Both the position numbers and the translations under genes were made by a program. The notes under the pieces were generated by a model. The model ran no database searches. It saw only the letters and a list, made by a program, of their open reading frames with translations, and was not told where the DNA came from. From positions 1 to 38,034 of IMG/VR virus record IMGVR_UViG_3300012203_000006: 38,034 nucleotides of DNA; one strand, written 5' to 3'. Origin of the DNA: a virus. Of the stretch, positions 7,964 through 14,707 are shown in pieces (the first letter of the stretch is position 1; every line of letters starts with the position of its first letter).

Positions 7964-7978
7964 TACTATCCAATAGTA
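7964..7978. promoter_or_regulatory. Dyad operator between two divergent RHH genes
   Basis: TACTAT-CCA-ATAGTA, with perfect 6-bp arms. It touches the start of the leftward RHH gene (7963) and lies 12 bp from the start of the rightward one (7991), as expected for a shared autoregulatory operator. Confidence 0.55.
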
Positions 7979-7990
7979 TTCTTTAATATC

Positions 7991-8146
7991 ATGAGCGCAA
8001 GACCCGAAAAGAATAAGACCAGGAGTTTCTCGATCACTGTGCCGCGCGATCTGGCTCCGGAAATCGACCGCCGGGCTTTTGAGACCGGGCGGAGCCGGTC
8101 GAACTACCTTACGCAGCTTTTGCTGAAAGCGTTAAAGAAAAGGTAA
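7991..8146 (+). CDS. Small RHH DNA-binding protein
   Basis: 51 residues. Residues 10-49 (TRSFSITVPRDLAPEIDRRAFETGRSRSNYLTQLLLKALKK) are a textbook RHH: the strand RSFSITVP, helix A from residue 19, the turn TGRSRSN and helix B YLTQLLLKAL. It is divergent from another RHH gene and lies just before the 18-bp operator of the early operon, so it is a good candidate for the early repressor. Confidence 0.7.
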   Translation: MSARPEKNKTRSFSITVPRDLAPEIDRRAFETGRSRSNYLTQLLLKALKKR

Positions 8147-8164
8147 AGTTTGCCGATTGAAGTA

Positions 8165-8182
8165 AATAGCATTCAATACTAT
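8165..8182 (+). promoter_or_regulatory. 18-bp dyad operator-like repeat, copy 2
   Basis: AATAGCATTCAATACTAT, identical to the minus-strand copy at 6610-6593. It lies 8 bp before the first gene of the early rightward operon (ATG 8191) and 18 bp after the RHH gene stop. Confidence 0.6.
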
Positions 8183-8190
8183 CGTATCTC

Positions 8191-8337
8191 ATGAAACCAC
8201 ACCCTTTCCTTGCAAAAATCGATAATCGCTGGCGGGCGCGCAAAGTACTTAAAGGCCTAATGCTCGCTAATCCAGAGCATTCGGAAAACTGGTTTTATTA
8301 CCGAAGTCTTTACGACGAAAGCTTCCTGATCCCATGA
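8191..8337 (+). CDS. Small hypothetical protein, first gene of early operon
   Basis: 48 residues, MKPHPFLAKIDNRWRARKVLKG then LMLANPEHSENWFYYRSLYDESFLIP. It is rich in aromatic and basic residues, with no signal peptide and no known motif. Its stop overlaps the start of the Sak4-like gene (ATGA), so it is co-translated with the recombination set. Family not recognised. Confidence 0.6.
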   Translation: MKPHPFLAKIDNRWRARKVLKGLMLANPEHSENWFYYRSLYDESFLIP

Positions 8338-9179
8338 ATAACGACAACCAAACAACTGTCATTGATGCGCCGGCCGAAGTGAATCCGTTTGCCGAGCGCG
8401 CGACCGCGCAGGAAGAACTTAAGCCAAAGAAGGCGAGCATTCTTTCGACCATTACCAGCCGGAAACGGCGTCGGCCGGTATTTGCCGTTCTTTACGGACC
8501 GGCCGGAATAGGAAAATCAACACTTTTAACCGGAGCTCCCAAGCCACTGTTTATGCAGATTGAGCGCGGATTGGATCAGATCACGGTTGCCAAATTACCG
8601 GTCCCAAAAACCTTCGAGGAGTTTTATGTCCAGCTTAATGCGCTGGATAAGGAAGAGCATGAGTATGAATCAATCGTAATCGATACAGGCGACGCCTTGG
8701 AGCTTTTAATCTGGGCCAGGGTATGTGCCGAGGGTAAGGTTAAATCGATTGAGGAATTCGGCGGCGGCTACGGCAAGGGCTATGTCCGGGTGCGAGAGAT
8801 CTGGACCGGCGTATTACGCAAACTCACAGAGATGAGCGAGCGCTTTAATATCATTCTAATTTGCCATGCGCATATCAGATCGATTAACGATCCGTCGCTC
8901 TCTACGGCCTTTGACTCTTGGGAGATAAAGCTTCATCAGAAGAGTGCGGAAATTGTGCGCCAGATGGTTGACCTGATCATCTTTGCTCAGATGGAGGTCA
9001 CTGTCGAGAAGGATACACCAAAGGCACGTAAAGGCCGCGGGATCGTCAGCGATGACCGGGTGCTCTGGACGGCGCCAGGAACCGGTTACGAGGCTAAAAA
9101 CCGCTTTAATCTACCTAATCCGCTACCCTTTGACTGGGAAGCGGTGCAAAACGCAATCAATTCTTTTTACGACCGATGA
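8334..9179 (+). CDS. Sak4-like AAA_24 recombination ATPase
   Basis: 281 residues. A RecA-fold P-loop domain starts at about residue 46: Walker A GPAGIGKS (55-62), Walker B SIVIDTGD (113-120) and a later beta-strand FNIILICHAH (about 173-182) with the polar sensor position. The form matches the AAA_24/Sak4 family of phage single-strand annealing ATPases, which lack the RecA N- and C-terminal domains and work with an SSB. The next gene encodes an SSB-like protein and its start overlaps this stop, which supports the assignment. It probably promotes annealing during recombination-dependent replication or repair. Confidence 0.8.
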   Translation: MNNDNQTTVIDAPAEVNPFAERATAQEELKPKKASILSTITSRKRRRPVFAVLYGPAGIGKSTLLTGAPKPLFMQIERGLDQITVAKLPVPKTFEEFYVQLNALDKEEHEYESIVIDTGDALELLIWARVCAEGKVKSIEEFGGGYGKGYVRVREIWTGVLRKLTEMSERFNIILICHAHIRSINDPSLSTAFDSWEIKLHQKSAEIVRQMVDLIIFAQMEVTVEKDTPKARKGRGIVSDDRVLWTAPGTGYEAKNRFNLPNPLPFDWEAVQNAINSFYDR

Positions 9180-9712
9180 GCACCTACCGGTTTCAAAAGC
9201 CATCTGAACGTCCCGCATTCGGTGCACTCCAGGAAGGCGACTATACTTTCGTTGTGTCCCAATGTGGTGAACCATACACAAACCCAAAATCAGGGAATTT
9301 AGTTTTAGCTGTCAAGCTGGCGATTCAACCTGGCGGCACACCTGTCTTTGCGAATCCATGGGCGGGTACCGATCGGACCGGCGAAGAACGCGACGATATT
9401 GCGGTTTTTCTTTTGGCAGTTAATCGCGCACCGAAACCCGGCGAAGAACCTGACTGGGATAGAGTTGTCGGCGCGAAAGGCAAATGCCGATTGAAAGTTG
9501 AGATTGCGCAGATGGGCGCTTTAGCCGGCAAGGAAGTCAATAAAGTACATTATTTTTACGCGCCAAAACAAGTAGGACCAACGGCGAATAAGCAGCCACG
9601 CCAAAACTATAGCCCAGCGGAAGTTGCCAAAGCGGCAGCTGAACAGCAACACAGATCGGCTGGATTAGCTGGGCCGGATCTTGGAACCGAGCCGGACGAT
9701 ATTCCCTTTTAA
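9176..9712 (+). CDS. ssb: Single-stranded DNA-binding protein with SSB-type acidic tip
   Basis: 178 residues. The first 130 look like an OB-fold (EGDYTFVVSQCGEPYTN, NLVLAVKLAI, KCRLKVEIAQMG, VNKVHYFYAP), similar to the DUF669-type phage SSBs. A flexible Gln/Ala linker follows, and the last residues, EPDDIPF, reproduce the conserved SSB C-terminal tip (D-D-I-P-F) that binds partner proteins. It overlaps the Sak4 gene by 4 bp. It coats ssDNA and likely recruits the ATPase and nuclease. Confidence 0.8.
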   Translation: MSTYRFQKPSERPAFGALQEGDYTFVVSQCGEPYTNPKSGNLVLAVKLAIQPGGTPVFANPWAGTDRTGEERDDIAVFLLAVNRAPKPGEEPDWDRVVGAKGKCRLKVEIAQMGALAGKEVNKVHYFYAPKQVGPTANKQPRQNYSPAEVAKAAAEQQHRSAGLAGPDLGTEPDDIPF

Positions 9713-9858
9713 TGATTTCCTACCTGTTAGCCAACGGTAAAAGCGGTCAAATCACTGATCCGGCAATTTTACGTGAATTTTATGAACGAATCAGTAAACA
9801 ACGAGCGCAAAGGGTTGCCGAGCGCCTCAGCGTGGCGAAGTCCTTCCAAACGATATAA
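9712..9858 (+). CDS. Small hypothetical protein
   Basis: 48 residues, MISYLLANGKSGQITDPAIL then a basic amphipathic helix (REFYERISKQRAQRVAERL). The start overlaps the SSB stop (TAATG). It is likely a small DNA- or protein-binding partner, but no family is recognised. About 78 bp of A+T-rich, T-run sequence follows before the nuclease gene; I see no stable hairpin there. Confidence 0.55.
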   Translation: MISYLLANGKSGQITDPAILREFYERISKQRAQRVAERLSVAKSFQTI

Positions 9859-9936
9859 GGATTTATCTGGTCAACGATTTTTTCGACTTCTTGTGATTGG
9901 ATTCTCACATATCGATGCAACTTATCGTTTTTGAAT

Positions 9937-11067
9937 ATGAAAGACGATAGATTGAATTTACCTAGCGCATCTTCCTGGAGACGTTACGAATTATGTCCAG
10001 GAAGCTTTCAGCTTCAAATGGAAGCGGAAAAATTAACCCAAGAGGCGTACGGAGAGAGCGCAGCGGCCAAACGCGGCACACTGGTTCACGCCTGGCTGGC
10101 TGGCGAGGTTGATCTAGACGGCAAGCCGATTGAGCTGGACGATTCGGAGCAGGAGACGGCGGGTTTTCTCCAGGAGCGCGCGACCGACCAGGTGCATCGG
10201 ATCTTTGGCGAGGAGGCAACTTTAGAACTGGTCGAGAAAAGGTTATGGTTGACCATCAACGGCCAGAAGTTAGCCAGCGGTCAATTTGACCGGTGCGTTT
10301 ATACGCCGAGCGTTGCTCTGGTAATTGATTTTAAAACCGGCTGGGCCGAGCCGGATCCGGCCGAGCAGAACAGCCAGATGAAGCTGCTCGCGGTCCTGGT
10401 TGCGTTGCACATGCCCAGCATGTTGCGCGAGGTGATCGTGCAGGTCATTTCCGGGCCATTCGGTGTCACGGAGGCAAGATATGATTTGCCGGCGCTTGCA
10501 CGCGCTTACAGCGATATCCTGCGCACGCTAAAGGCCATCCAGGACCCGATAGCGCCGCTCAATCCATCTGCGGAAGCCTGCCTGTATTGTCCGGCAATCA
10601 ATATTTGCCAAGCCGTCAAAAATTTGATCGCCCCCGTCGCCAAGACCCAAGTTTCCGCGCTTCCTGATGGTATTCGAGGCGCAAAACTCCTCGATGAAGT
10701 CACTCTTTTGGAAAAGCATCTCAAAGAGATCAAGAAATATTACGAGAAACGCTACAATGCCGACCCAATCTATCGGCTTCCGGGATATGAACTAGCGCCC
10801 GGAAACGAGGTCCGTGAAGTGACGGACTGGGATAAAGCCAAGCTGCGTTTAGGCGAGTACCTCGATGATGATCAAATGAAGGAGGCGCAATCTTACACGA
10901 TTGGCAAGTTAGAAGCTACGCTAGCCAAAAGTCTTGGGATTACCGCGGACCAAGCCAAAGAGAAGCTCAACCATATTCTCAACGGGTTAATTGTTAAGAA
11001 TCAAAACAAAAGCTCTTTAAAAAGAATCAAGGGCGTCCCGAAACTGGTCACCCTCGAGCTGCCGTAG
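9937..11067 (+). CDS. RecB/Cas4-like PD-(D/E)XK nuclease with four-cysteine Fe-S signature (DUF2800-like)
   Basis: 376 residues from ATG 9937 (an in-frame TTG lies at 9931). The order of motifs fits DUF2800/PDDEXK_1: RYELCPGS at the start, GTLVHAW (motif I His), SGQFD then VIDFKTGW (D...DxK active site) and a downstream Q motif. A Cys near residue 20 plus CLYCPAINIC (C-x2-C-x5-C) make the four-cysteine iron-sulfur signature of AddB/Cas4 exonucleases. With the Sak4 ATPase and SSB upstream it forms a recombination module that would resect DNA ends. The C-terminal 130 residues are a helical accessory domain. Confidence 0.8.
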   Translation: MKDDRLNLPSASSWRRYELCPGSFQLQMEAEKLTQEAYGESAAAKRGTLVHAWLAGEVDLDGKPIELDDSEQETAGFLQERATDQVHRIFGEEATLELVEKRLWLTINGQKLASGQFDRCVYTPSVALVIDFKTGWAEPDPAEQNSQMKLLAVLVALHMPSMLREVIVQVISGPFGVTEARYDLPALARAYSDILRTLKAIQDPIAPLNPSAEACLYCPAINICQAVKNLIAPVAKTQVSALPDGIRGAKLLDEVTLLEKHLKEIKKYYEKRYNADPIYRLPGYELAPGNEVREVTDWDKAKLRLGEYLDDDQMKEAQSYTIGKLEATLAKSLGITADQAKEKLNHILNGLIVKNQNKSSLKRIKGVPKLVTLELP

Positions 11068-11082
11068 AGTGGATGGCATTGA

Positions 11083-12117
11083 ATGGTAATGAAAAAGATT
11101 TCAGAGAAAGATAATAGCTTAGCGACTCTTATTGACACTGCCAGTGTTCGCAAATGGTTAGGTGAATACCAGAGCGTTCTAATGCTGGTCCAAAAACCGG
11201 ACGAAGCAAAGCGGGCGCTGACACGAATTGATTTAGCGACTGAATATGTTCGACAGCTCAAGCTCGGCGTCACCGTTGAAATGGAGGTCGTTGAGACCGC
11301 GGTTTTTACTGAGTTCGTTCTCGGGCAAACGCTAACGAACGCAAAGAAAGCCGGCGAGTTGCGTCAAGGGCCACGAAAATCAAAAGTCGTCATTAACGAC
11401 TTTTTCTCTTTAAAAGACGCTGGGATAACAAAGGACGAATCAGCTCACGCGCAGCGCTACGTTGAGTATGTTGAGAAGTTCGATCTCGATTCACTACGCG
11501 AATTGGTTCACGAGCGGAAGGTTGAGCAAACACTGAGCCGTTCATCGATCTACAAAACGATCGATCAAGCGTTACGGCGCATTGAGCACCAGGAGAACTC
11601 TGAGCCGACTTTCTCACCCTCAAAGGGACCGTTCGATATTATCTTGGCGGATCCACCGTGGCAGTATGACGCGGCGTCAACCGAAAGCCGGGCGATTGAG
11701 AACCAGTATCCAACAGCAACCCTTGAGCAAATCAAAGAGCATATACCGGACGCGGCCGATGAAAGTGTTCTTTTCCTATGGGCGACCGCACCTAAGCTCT
11801 GCGAAGCGCTTGAGGTCCTTGCCGCGTGGGGATTCACTTACCGCACTCACGCCATCTGGGATAAGCAGATCATTGGAATGGGTTTCTGGTTCCGCGGGCA
11901 GCATGAGCTATTGTTAGTTGGTGTCCGTGGCGGGTTCCCGCCGCCGGCAGATTTTTTGCGGGTAAGCTCAATTTTCAGCGAAAAGCGTTCGAGTCACAGC
12001 ACAAAGCCGGAGTGCGTTTACCAATGGATTGAGAAGGCGTGGCCACAAACGCAGAAGCAGGAAATGTACGGGCGAAAAGCGCGGGCTGGGTGGTCCATGT
12101 GGGGAAATCAGGCATGA
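11083..12117 (+). CDS. MT-A70 family adenine N6-methyltransferase
   Basis: 344 residues from ATG 11083, with an alternative ATG at 11089. The catalytic motif DPPW is at residues 190-193 within FDIILADPPWQYD. It is followed by VLFLWATAP, the MT-A70 pattern, and by motifs near the C-terminus (HELLLVGVRG, KPECVYQWIEK). The N-terminal 170 residues are helical and contain FFSLKDAGITKDESAHAQR, a ParB/HTH-like segment that may bind DNA. The family methylates the adenine N6 position. In phages it usually guards DNA against host restriction or marks replication sites. GATGGCATTGAATGG directly precedes the start. Confidence 0.85.
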   Translation: MVMKKISEKDNSLATLIDTASVRKWLGEYQSVLMLVQKPDEAKRALTRIDLATEYVRQLKLGVTVEMEVVETAVFTEFVLGQTLTNAKKAGELRQGPRKSKVVINDFFSLKDAGITKDESAHAQRYVEYVEKFDLDSLRELVHERKVEQTLSRSSIYKTIDQALRRIEHQENSEPTFSPSKGPFDIILADPPWQYDAASTESRAIENQYPTATLEQIKEHIPDAADESVLFLWATAPKLCEALEVLAAWGFTYRTHAIWDKQIIGMGFWFRGQHELLLVGVRGGFPPPADFLRVSSIFSEKRSSHSTKPECVYQWIEKAWPQTQKQEMYGRKARAGWSMWGNQA

Positions 12118-12245
12118 GGTACCAAGATAAAGATGATTTTGGGTTATTAGGTGAACATCTTTGTGTTGATGTGATTCGGTGGCAGCAGGGGTTGGAAGTT
12201 AAGTTAAATACTGGGCCCGGATTTACGGAGGGTTATGGAATTTGA
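12114..12245 (+). CDS. N-terminal fragment of PD-(D/E)XK nuclease, ended by in-frame TGA
   Basis: 43 residues: MRYQDKDDFGLLGEHLCVDV and onward to GFTEGYGI. The ATG overlaps the MTase stop (ATGA). GLLGEHL has the motif-I Glu spacing of PD-(D/E)XK enzymes. The same frame continues without another stop through FHSGEHSEVV into the PD and EVK motifs of the next ORF, so the two are very likely one broken or recoded gene. Confidence 0.55.
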   Translation: MRYQDKDDFGLLGEHLCVDVIRWQQGLEVKLNTGPGFTEGYGI

Positions 12246-12272
12246 TTTCATAGTGGTGAGCATAGTGAAGTA

Positions 12273-12782
12273 GTGCCCGATCTTGACATTGTGAGATTTT
12301 TAGCGGGGCCTCGCAGAAGAGAATACGCCGAGGTAAAAACCAAAGCAGCGTTTTGTATGTGGAATTACGACAAACCAAGCGCTCTAGTCTCAAGAGAAAC
12401 GATCGAATTGCGCACCGGAATCGATTTAAAATATTGGCATAGTTATCAATGGTACAGCCAAAAATATTACGATGAACGTTTATGGATTCTATTTGTTCAG
12501 GTGTTGCCATATGTTCAGCTCAGGAAGCGCGAATATATGGATGTTAATCAACCCTGCGGAATTTATCGCCAGGAAATTACGGTTCTTGATTCGCTGCTAA
12601 AGCACGGTTCGGGAAACCAGTCCAATCAAATGGTTTATTGGCCGGTTAATGATTTGGTGTTATTCAGAAGTGAGAAGAGCCTTTTGTCACATCCTTCCAC
12701 GGCTCAACTCTGGCAACAATTACAAAACCTGGCTCTCCAAAGCATGGTTCGTCGATTACTGAGAAAAGTGAGTTTAACTTAA
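12273..12782 (+). CDS. C-terminal part of PD-(D/E)XK nuclease (after in-frame TGA)
   Basis: 169 residues if read from GTG 12273; the frame is open back to the TGA at 12243-12245. PDLDI and, 13 residues on, YAEVKTK give the D...ExK active site. KYWHSYQWYSQ and WILFVQVL fit the core helix and strand that follow. Without the upstream 43 residues the enzyme would lack motif I. It may be a Holliday-junction-type or restriction-like endonuclease. Whether it is translated alone, by readthrough or not at all cannot be told from sequence. Confidence 0.6.
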   Translation: MPDLDIVRFLAGPRRREYAEVKTKAAFCMWNYDKPSALVSRETIELRTGIDLKYWHSYQWYSQKYYDERLWILFVQVLPYVQLRKREYMDVNQPCGIYRQEITVLDSLLKHGSGNQSNQMVYWPVNDLVLFRSEKSLLSHPSTAQLWQQLQNLALQSMVRRLLRKVSLT

Positions 12783-12902
12783 ATGAACATCTACACCGGT
12801 TGTCTGCTTGCTTTAACGGTTTGGCTGATTTTAGTGGCGATCATACTCGTATTTTTTAAGGGCGCCTTCGGCGGCGATAACGGTGACGATCCGCTCTTAT
12901 GA
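12783..12902 (+). CDS. Single-TM mini protein
   Basis: 39 residues: MNIYTGCLLALTVWLILVAI, then ILVFF, then a Gly/Asp-rich tail (GGDNGDDPLL). It has one TM segment and an acidic tail. It starts one base after the nuclease stop (TAAATG), and its stop overlaps the next start. Function unknown. Confidence 0.5.
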   Translation: MNIYTGCLLALTVWLILVAIILVFFKGAFGGDNGDDPLL

Positions 12903-13084
12903 CTACTTTTACTATTGAGGAACTTATCCTGTGCGCCAGGCGCGAACTCGGCTATCGCAAACGGGTTTACCCGCGCCTGATCCGGGATAACAAGATGAGC
13001 AAGGAGATAGCGGACAGCGAGATCGCTCTGATGCGCGCAATCAGGGAAAACCTGGAAAACCAGCAACAGCTAAAACTTTTGTAG
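12899..13084 (+). CDS. Small helical hypothetical protein
   Basis: 61 residues: MTTFTIEELILCARRELGYR then KRVYPRLIRDNKMSKEIADS and a Gln/Leu end. The pattern ELxxCARRELxYRxRVYPRLI...M....A..EI..M..I resembles a widespread small phage protein in replication modules whose function is not known to me. It overlaps the TM mini-gene by 4 bp and is followed after 3 bp by the VRR-NUC-like gene. Confidence 0.65.
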   Translation: MTTFTIEELILCARRELGYRKRVYPRLIRDNKMSKEIADSEIALMRAIRENLENQQQLKLL

Positions 13085-13087
13085 CCT

Positions 13088-13516
13088 ATGATTATTCCCG
13101 ACTGTGTTTTACGTGCGATGGATCCGCGTGACCGGCCAAAAGGCAACGCCGGCTTAACCGCCGCTTCTGCGATGCAAAAGAGTACCGGACGCCTGGAACG
13201 CGACGAGCAGCGCATTTTTTACAACTGGCTGCTTTCTCATGAAAGGAATGGCGAACTAATTTTTGATTGGTCGAGAACCGATAAAAAGACCACGCGCCGG
13301 CTTGGGGCGCTTGATTTCGTGATTCACTCCAAGATGGGGCGGACCCTCTTTTTAGAATTTAAGTTGAAAGGCGCATACCTGCGTCCGGAACAAGAACGCC
13401 AGATCGAGTTGCTTACCGCGCTCGGATTTATTACGGCAATCCCACAGAGCGCTGCACAAGCGATTTTAATTACTAGAAACTGGCTGGCCAAACTAGCGAG
13501 CACCGATGGACATTAA
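13088..13516 (+). CDS. VRR-NUC-like PD-(D/E)XK endonuclease
   Basis: 142 residues. ERDEQRIFYNWL (motif-I Glu), RRLGALDFVIH (Asp 76) and LFLEFKLKG (E90-x-K92) followed by RPEQERQIELLTALGF match the VRR-NUC domain, a stand-alone phage form of about 100-120 residues. Family members cut branched DNA such as Holliday junctions. It lies in the recombination and replication operon, so resolving replication intermediates before packaging is a reasonable job. Confidence 0.8.
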   Translation: MIIPDCVLRAMDPRDRPKGNAGLTAASAMQKSTGRLERDEQRIFYNWLLSHERNGELIFDWSRTDKKTTRRLGALDFVIHSKMGRTLFLEFKLKGAYLRPEQERQIELLTALGFITAIPQSAAQAILITRNWLAKLASTDGH

Positions 13517-13556
13517 GCGGCTATGGAAGCTTATCGACGAACTGCTCAATAAATGA
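13506..13556 (+). CDS. Possible 16-residue leader peptide
   Basis: MDIKRLWKLIDELLNK, an amphipathic helix. Its ATG lies in the end of the VRR-NUC gene and its stop overlaps the ATG at 13553. It could couple translation across the 36-bp gap. Too short to be sure. Confidence 0.25.
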   Translation: MDIKRLWKLIDELLNK

Positions 13557-13786
13557 TGGAGCCTCTTGATCACCGCGAGCGGCGGCTGATGCAGTTGGGA
13601 GAAGCCCTTGAGAAGCATCTCGATGAGGATTGGATCTATTTCCTGGTCATCGGCCGGCCAGGGGATCCCGACCCGACAAACATCATTTCCAACGTTCCGC
13701 CTGGTGGAAGCATTAGCGAGATAACCAAGTTGCTGAACGAGATCGCCAGGCGCTACCAGGCTGGTGAAAGGCCAAAGGAACTATGA
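13553..13786 (+). CDS. Hypothetical phage protein
   Basis: 77 residues (a second ATG lies at 13556): an acidic helix, then WIYFLVIGRPGDPDPTNIIS and a helix SEITKLLNEIARRYQAG. The mix of strand and helix suggests a small compact domain. No family recognised. It overlaps the HAD gene by 4 bp (ATGA), so the two are coupled. Confidence 0.6.
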   Translation: MMEPLDHRERRLMQLGEALEKHLDEDWIYFLVIGRPGDPDPTNIISNVPPGGSISEITKLLNEIARRYQAGERPKEL

Positions 13787-14139
13787 AGACCATCGCGATT
13801 GACTTTGACGGCGTGCTAGCACAGTACGAGGGCTGGAAAGGTGAAGAGCATCTCGGGACGCCCCTGCCTGGCGCGCTTGATTTTATTAAGGCGCTGTGCG
13901 ATGCCGGCTACGAGGTAGTCATCTTTACGACCAGGGCGGGCACGAGTCAGGGCATTGATCGGCTGGAAGGATGGCTCATGTTTCACGGACTCGGGGACGA
14001 GTTGATCGAGCAGCTCGTAATCACCTGCATTAAACTCCCCGCCTGGCTCTATATCGATGACCGCTGCTTCCTCTTTAAAGGGGCCTATCCATCGATAAAA
14101 GAGATCGAAGATTTTAAACCCTGGTGGGAAAAAGAGTGA
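13783..14139 (+). CDS. HAD-superfamily phosphatase
   Basis: 118 residues. HAD motif I AIDFDGVL (D7, D9), motif II VIFTTRAG (T49, T50) and motif IV YIDDR (D92, D93) are all present; Lys 84 may serve motif III. The size is that of a minimal capless HAD as in phage nucleotidase or polynucleotide 3'-phosphatase-like proteins. The substrate is unknown. It is co-translated with the 77-residue gene and lies near nucleases and the helicase, so clearing nucleotide or DNA-end phosphates is possible. Confidence 0.8.
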   Translation: MKTIAIDFDGVLAQYEGWKGEEHLGTPLPGALDFIKALCDAGYEVVIFTTRAGTSQGIDRLEGWLMFHGLGDELIEQLVITCIKLPAWLYIDDRCFLFKGAYPSIKEIEDFKPWWEKE

Positions 14140-14160
14140 ACGCGCGAAGGAGGCGGCCGA

Positions 14161-14352
14161 ATGAACCGAGAACAATTAGAGAGACACGCTAGGCTTCGAA
14201 TCCAAGTCATCCAGGAAGAAACAGGTTGGTTTGTCGTGCATACGAGTCTTGTAAAATCTGCAGGCCCTTTCAAAACTAAAAACGAAGCTCTAAAATTCAA
14301 ACGAAAAGCCATCAACGCTGAACTTTCAAAACTGCGGGAGGCGGCGAATTGA
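14161..14352 (+). CDS. Small hypothetical protein, strong RBS
   Basis: 63 residues: basic, helix (REQLERHARLRIQVI), a beta segment TGWFVVHTSLVKSAGPF, then a Lys/Arg helix (KNEALKFKRKAINAEL). GAAGGAGG about 9 bp upstream is one of the few strong Shine-Dalgarno sites in the genome, so high expression is likely. The small alpha/beta layout with KT-KNEAL is reminiscent of DUF2188-like mini-domains, but that is weak. Confidence 0.6.
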   Translation: MNREQLERHARLRIQVIQEETGWFVVHTSLVKSAGPFKTKNEALKFKRKAINAELSKLREAAN

Positions 14353-14359
14353 AAGTGTT

Positions 14360-14530
14360 GTGAGTGGGCACAATAGCAAGGCGCGCAGGTTGACCAGCAC
14401 CCAGGTCCGCCGTTTGCGCGAGATGCGCGCCCAAGGCTTTACCCGCGCGTTTCTGGCCAAGTCTTTTGGGGTCAGCGCAAACGCGGTCCACCAAATTTTA
14501 TGTCATTCGACCTATAAGGACGTCAGGTAG
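14360..14530 (+). CDS. Small helix-turn-helix protein
   Basis: 56 residues from GTG 14360. TSTQVRRLREMRAQGFTRA then FLAKSFGVSANAVHQILCH is a homeodomain-like HTH of the resolvase/Hin C-terminal type (second helix FLAKSFG, recognition helix ANAVHQIL), ended by TYKDVR. There is no catalytic domain. It lies between early genes and the structured intergenic element. It is probably a regulator or origin-binding factor. Confidence 0.55.
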   Translation: MSGHNSKARRLTSTQVRRLREMRAQGFTRAFLAKSFGVSANAVHQILCHSTYKDVR

Positions 14531-14593
14531 GGCGAGAGCGGCGAATGGCATTGACTCCCACTCAGTGACGGCGCTAAACTTCCCCCGTTGTGG

Positions 14594-14704
14594 CCTCCCC
14601 ACTTTCAAAAGTGCGCGTACTTTTTTCCAGAGAGCAAAGGATCGCTCGGTCTTTTGCGCCCACAACAACTTTGGCTCGGGTACGCGCACCTTTGAGAGGG
14701 GGGG
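14594..14704. repeat. Long imperfect inverted repeat with internal hairpin
   Basis: Arms at 14594-14620 and 14680-14704 pair over about 23 positions. The inner 10 bp are perfect (GTGCGCGTAC / GTACGCGCAC) and the outer part is CCTCCCC against GGGGGGG. The 59-nt loop has a second stem, GCAAAGGA (14634-14641) with TCTTTTGC (14650-14657), loop TCGCTCGG. It ends four bases before the GTG of the DnaB-N-like gene. It could be a structured leader RNA, a single-strand origin, or a relic mobile repeat. Confidence 0.6.
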
Positions 14705-14707
14705 CTC

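Noticed and set aside
12243-12245. TGA read as a sense codon through a changed genetic code
   Set aside because: TGA ends many other genes here, in ATGA overlaps with clear downstream starts, so the standard stop applies.
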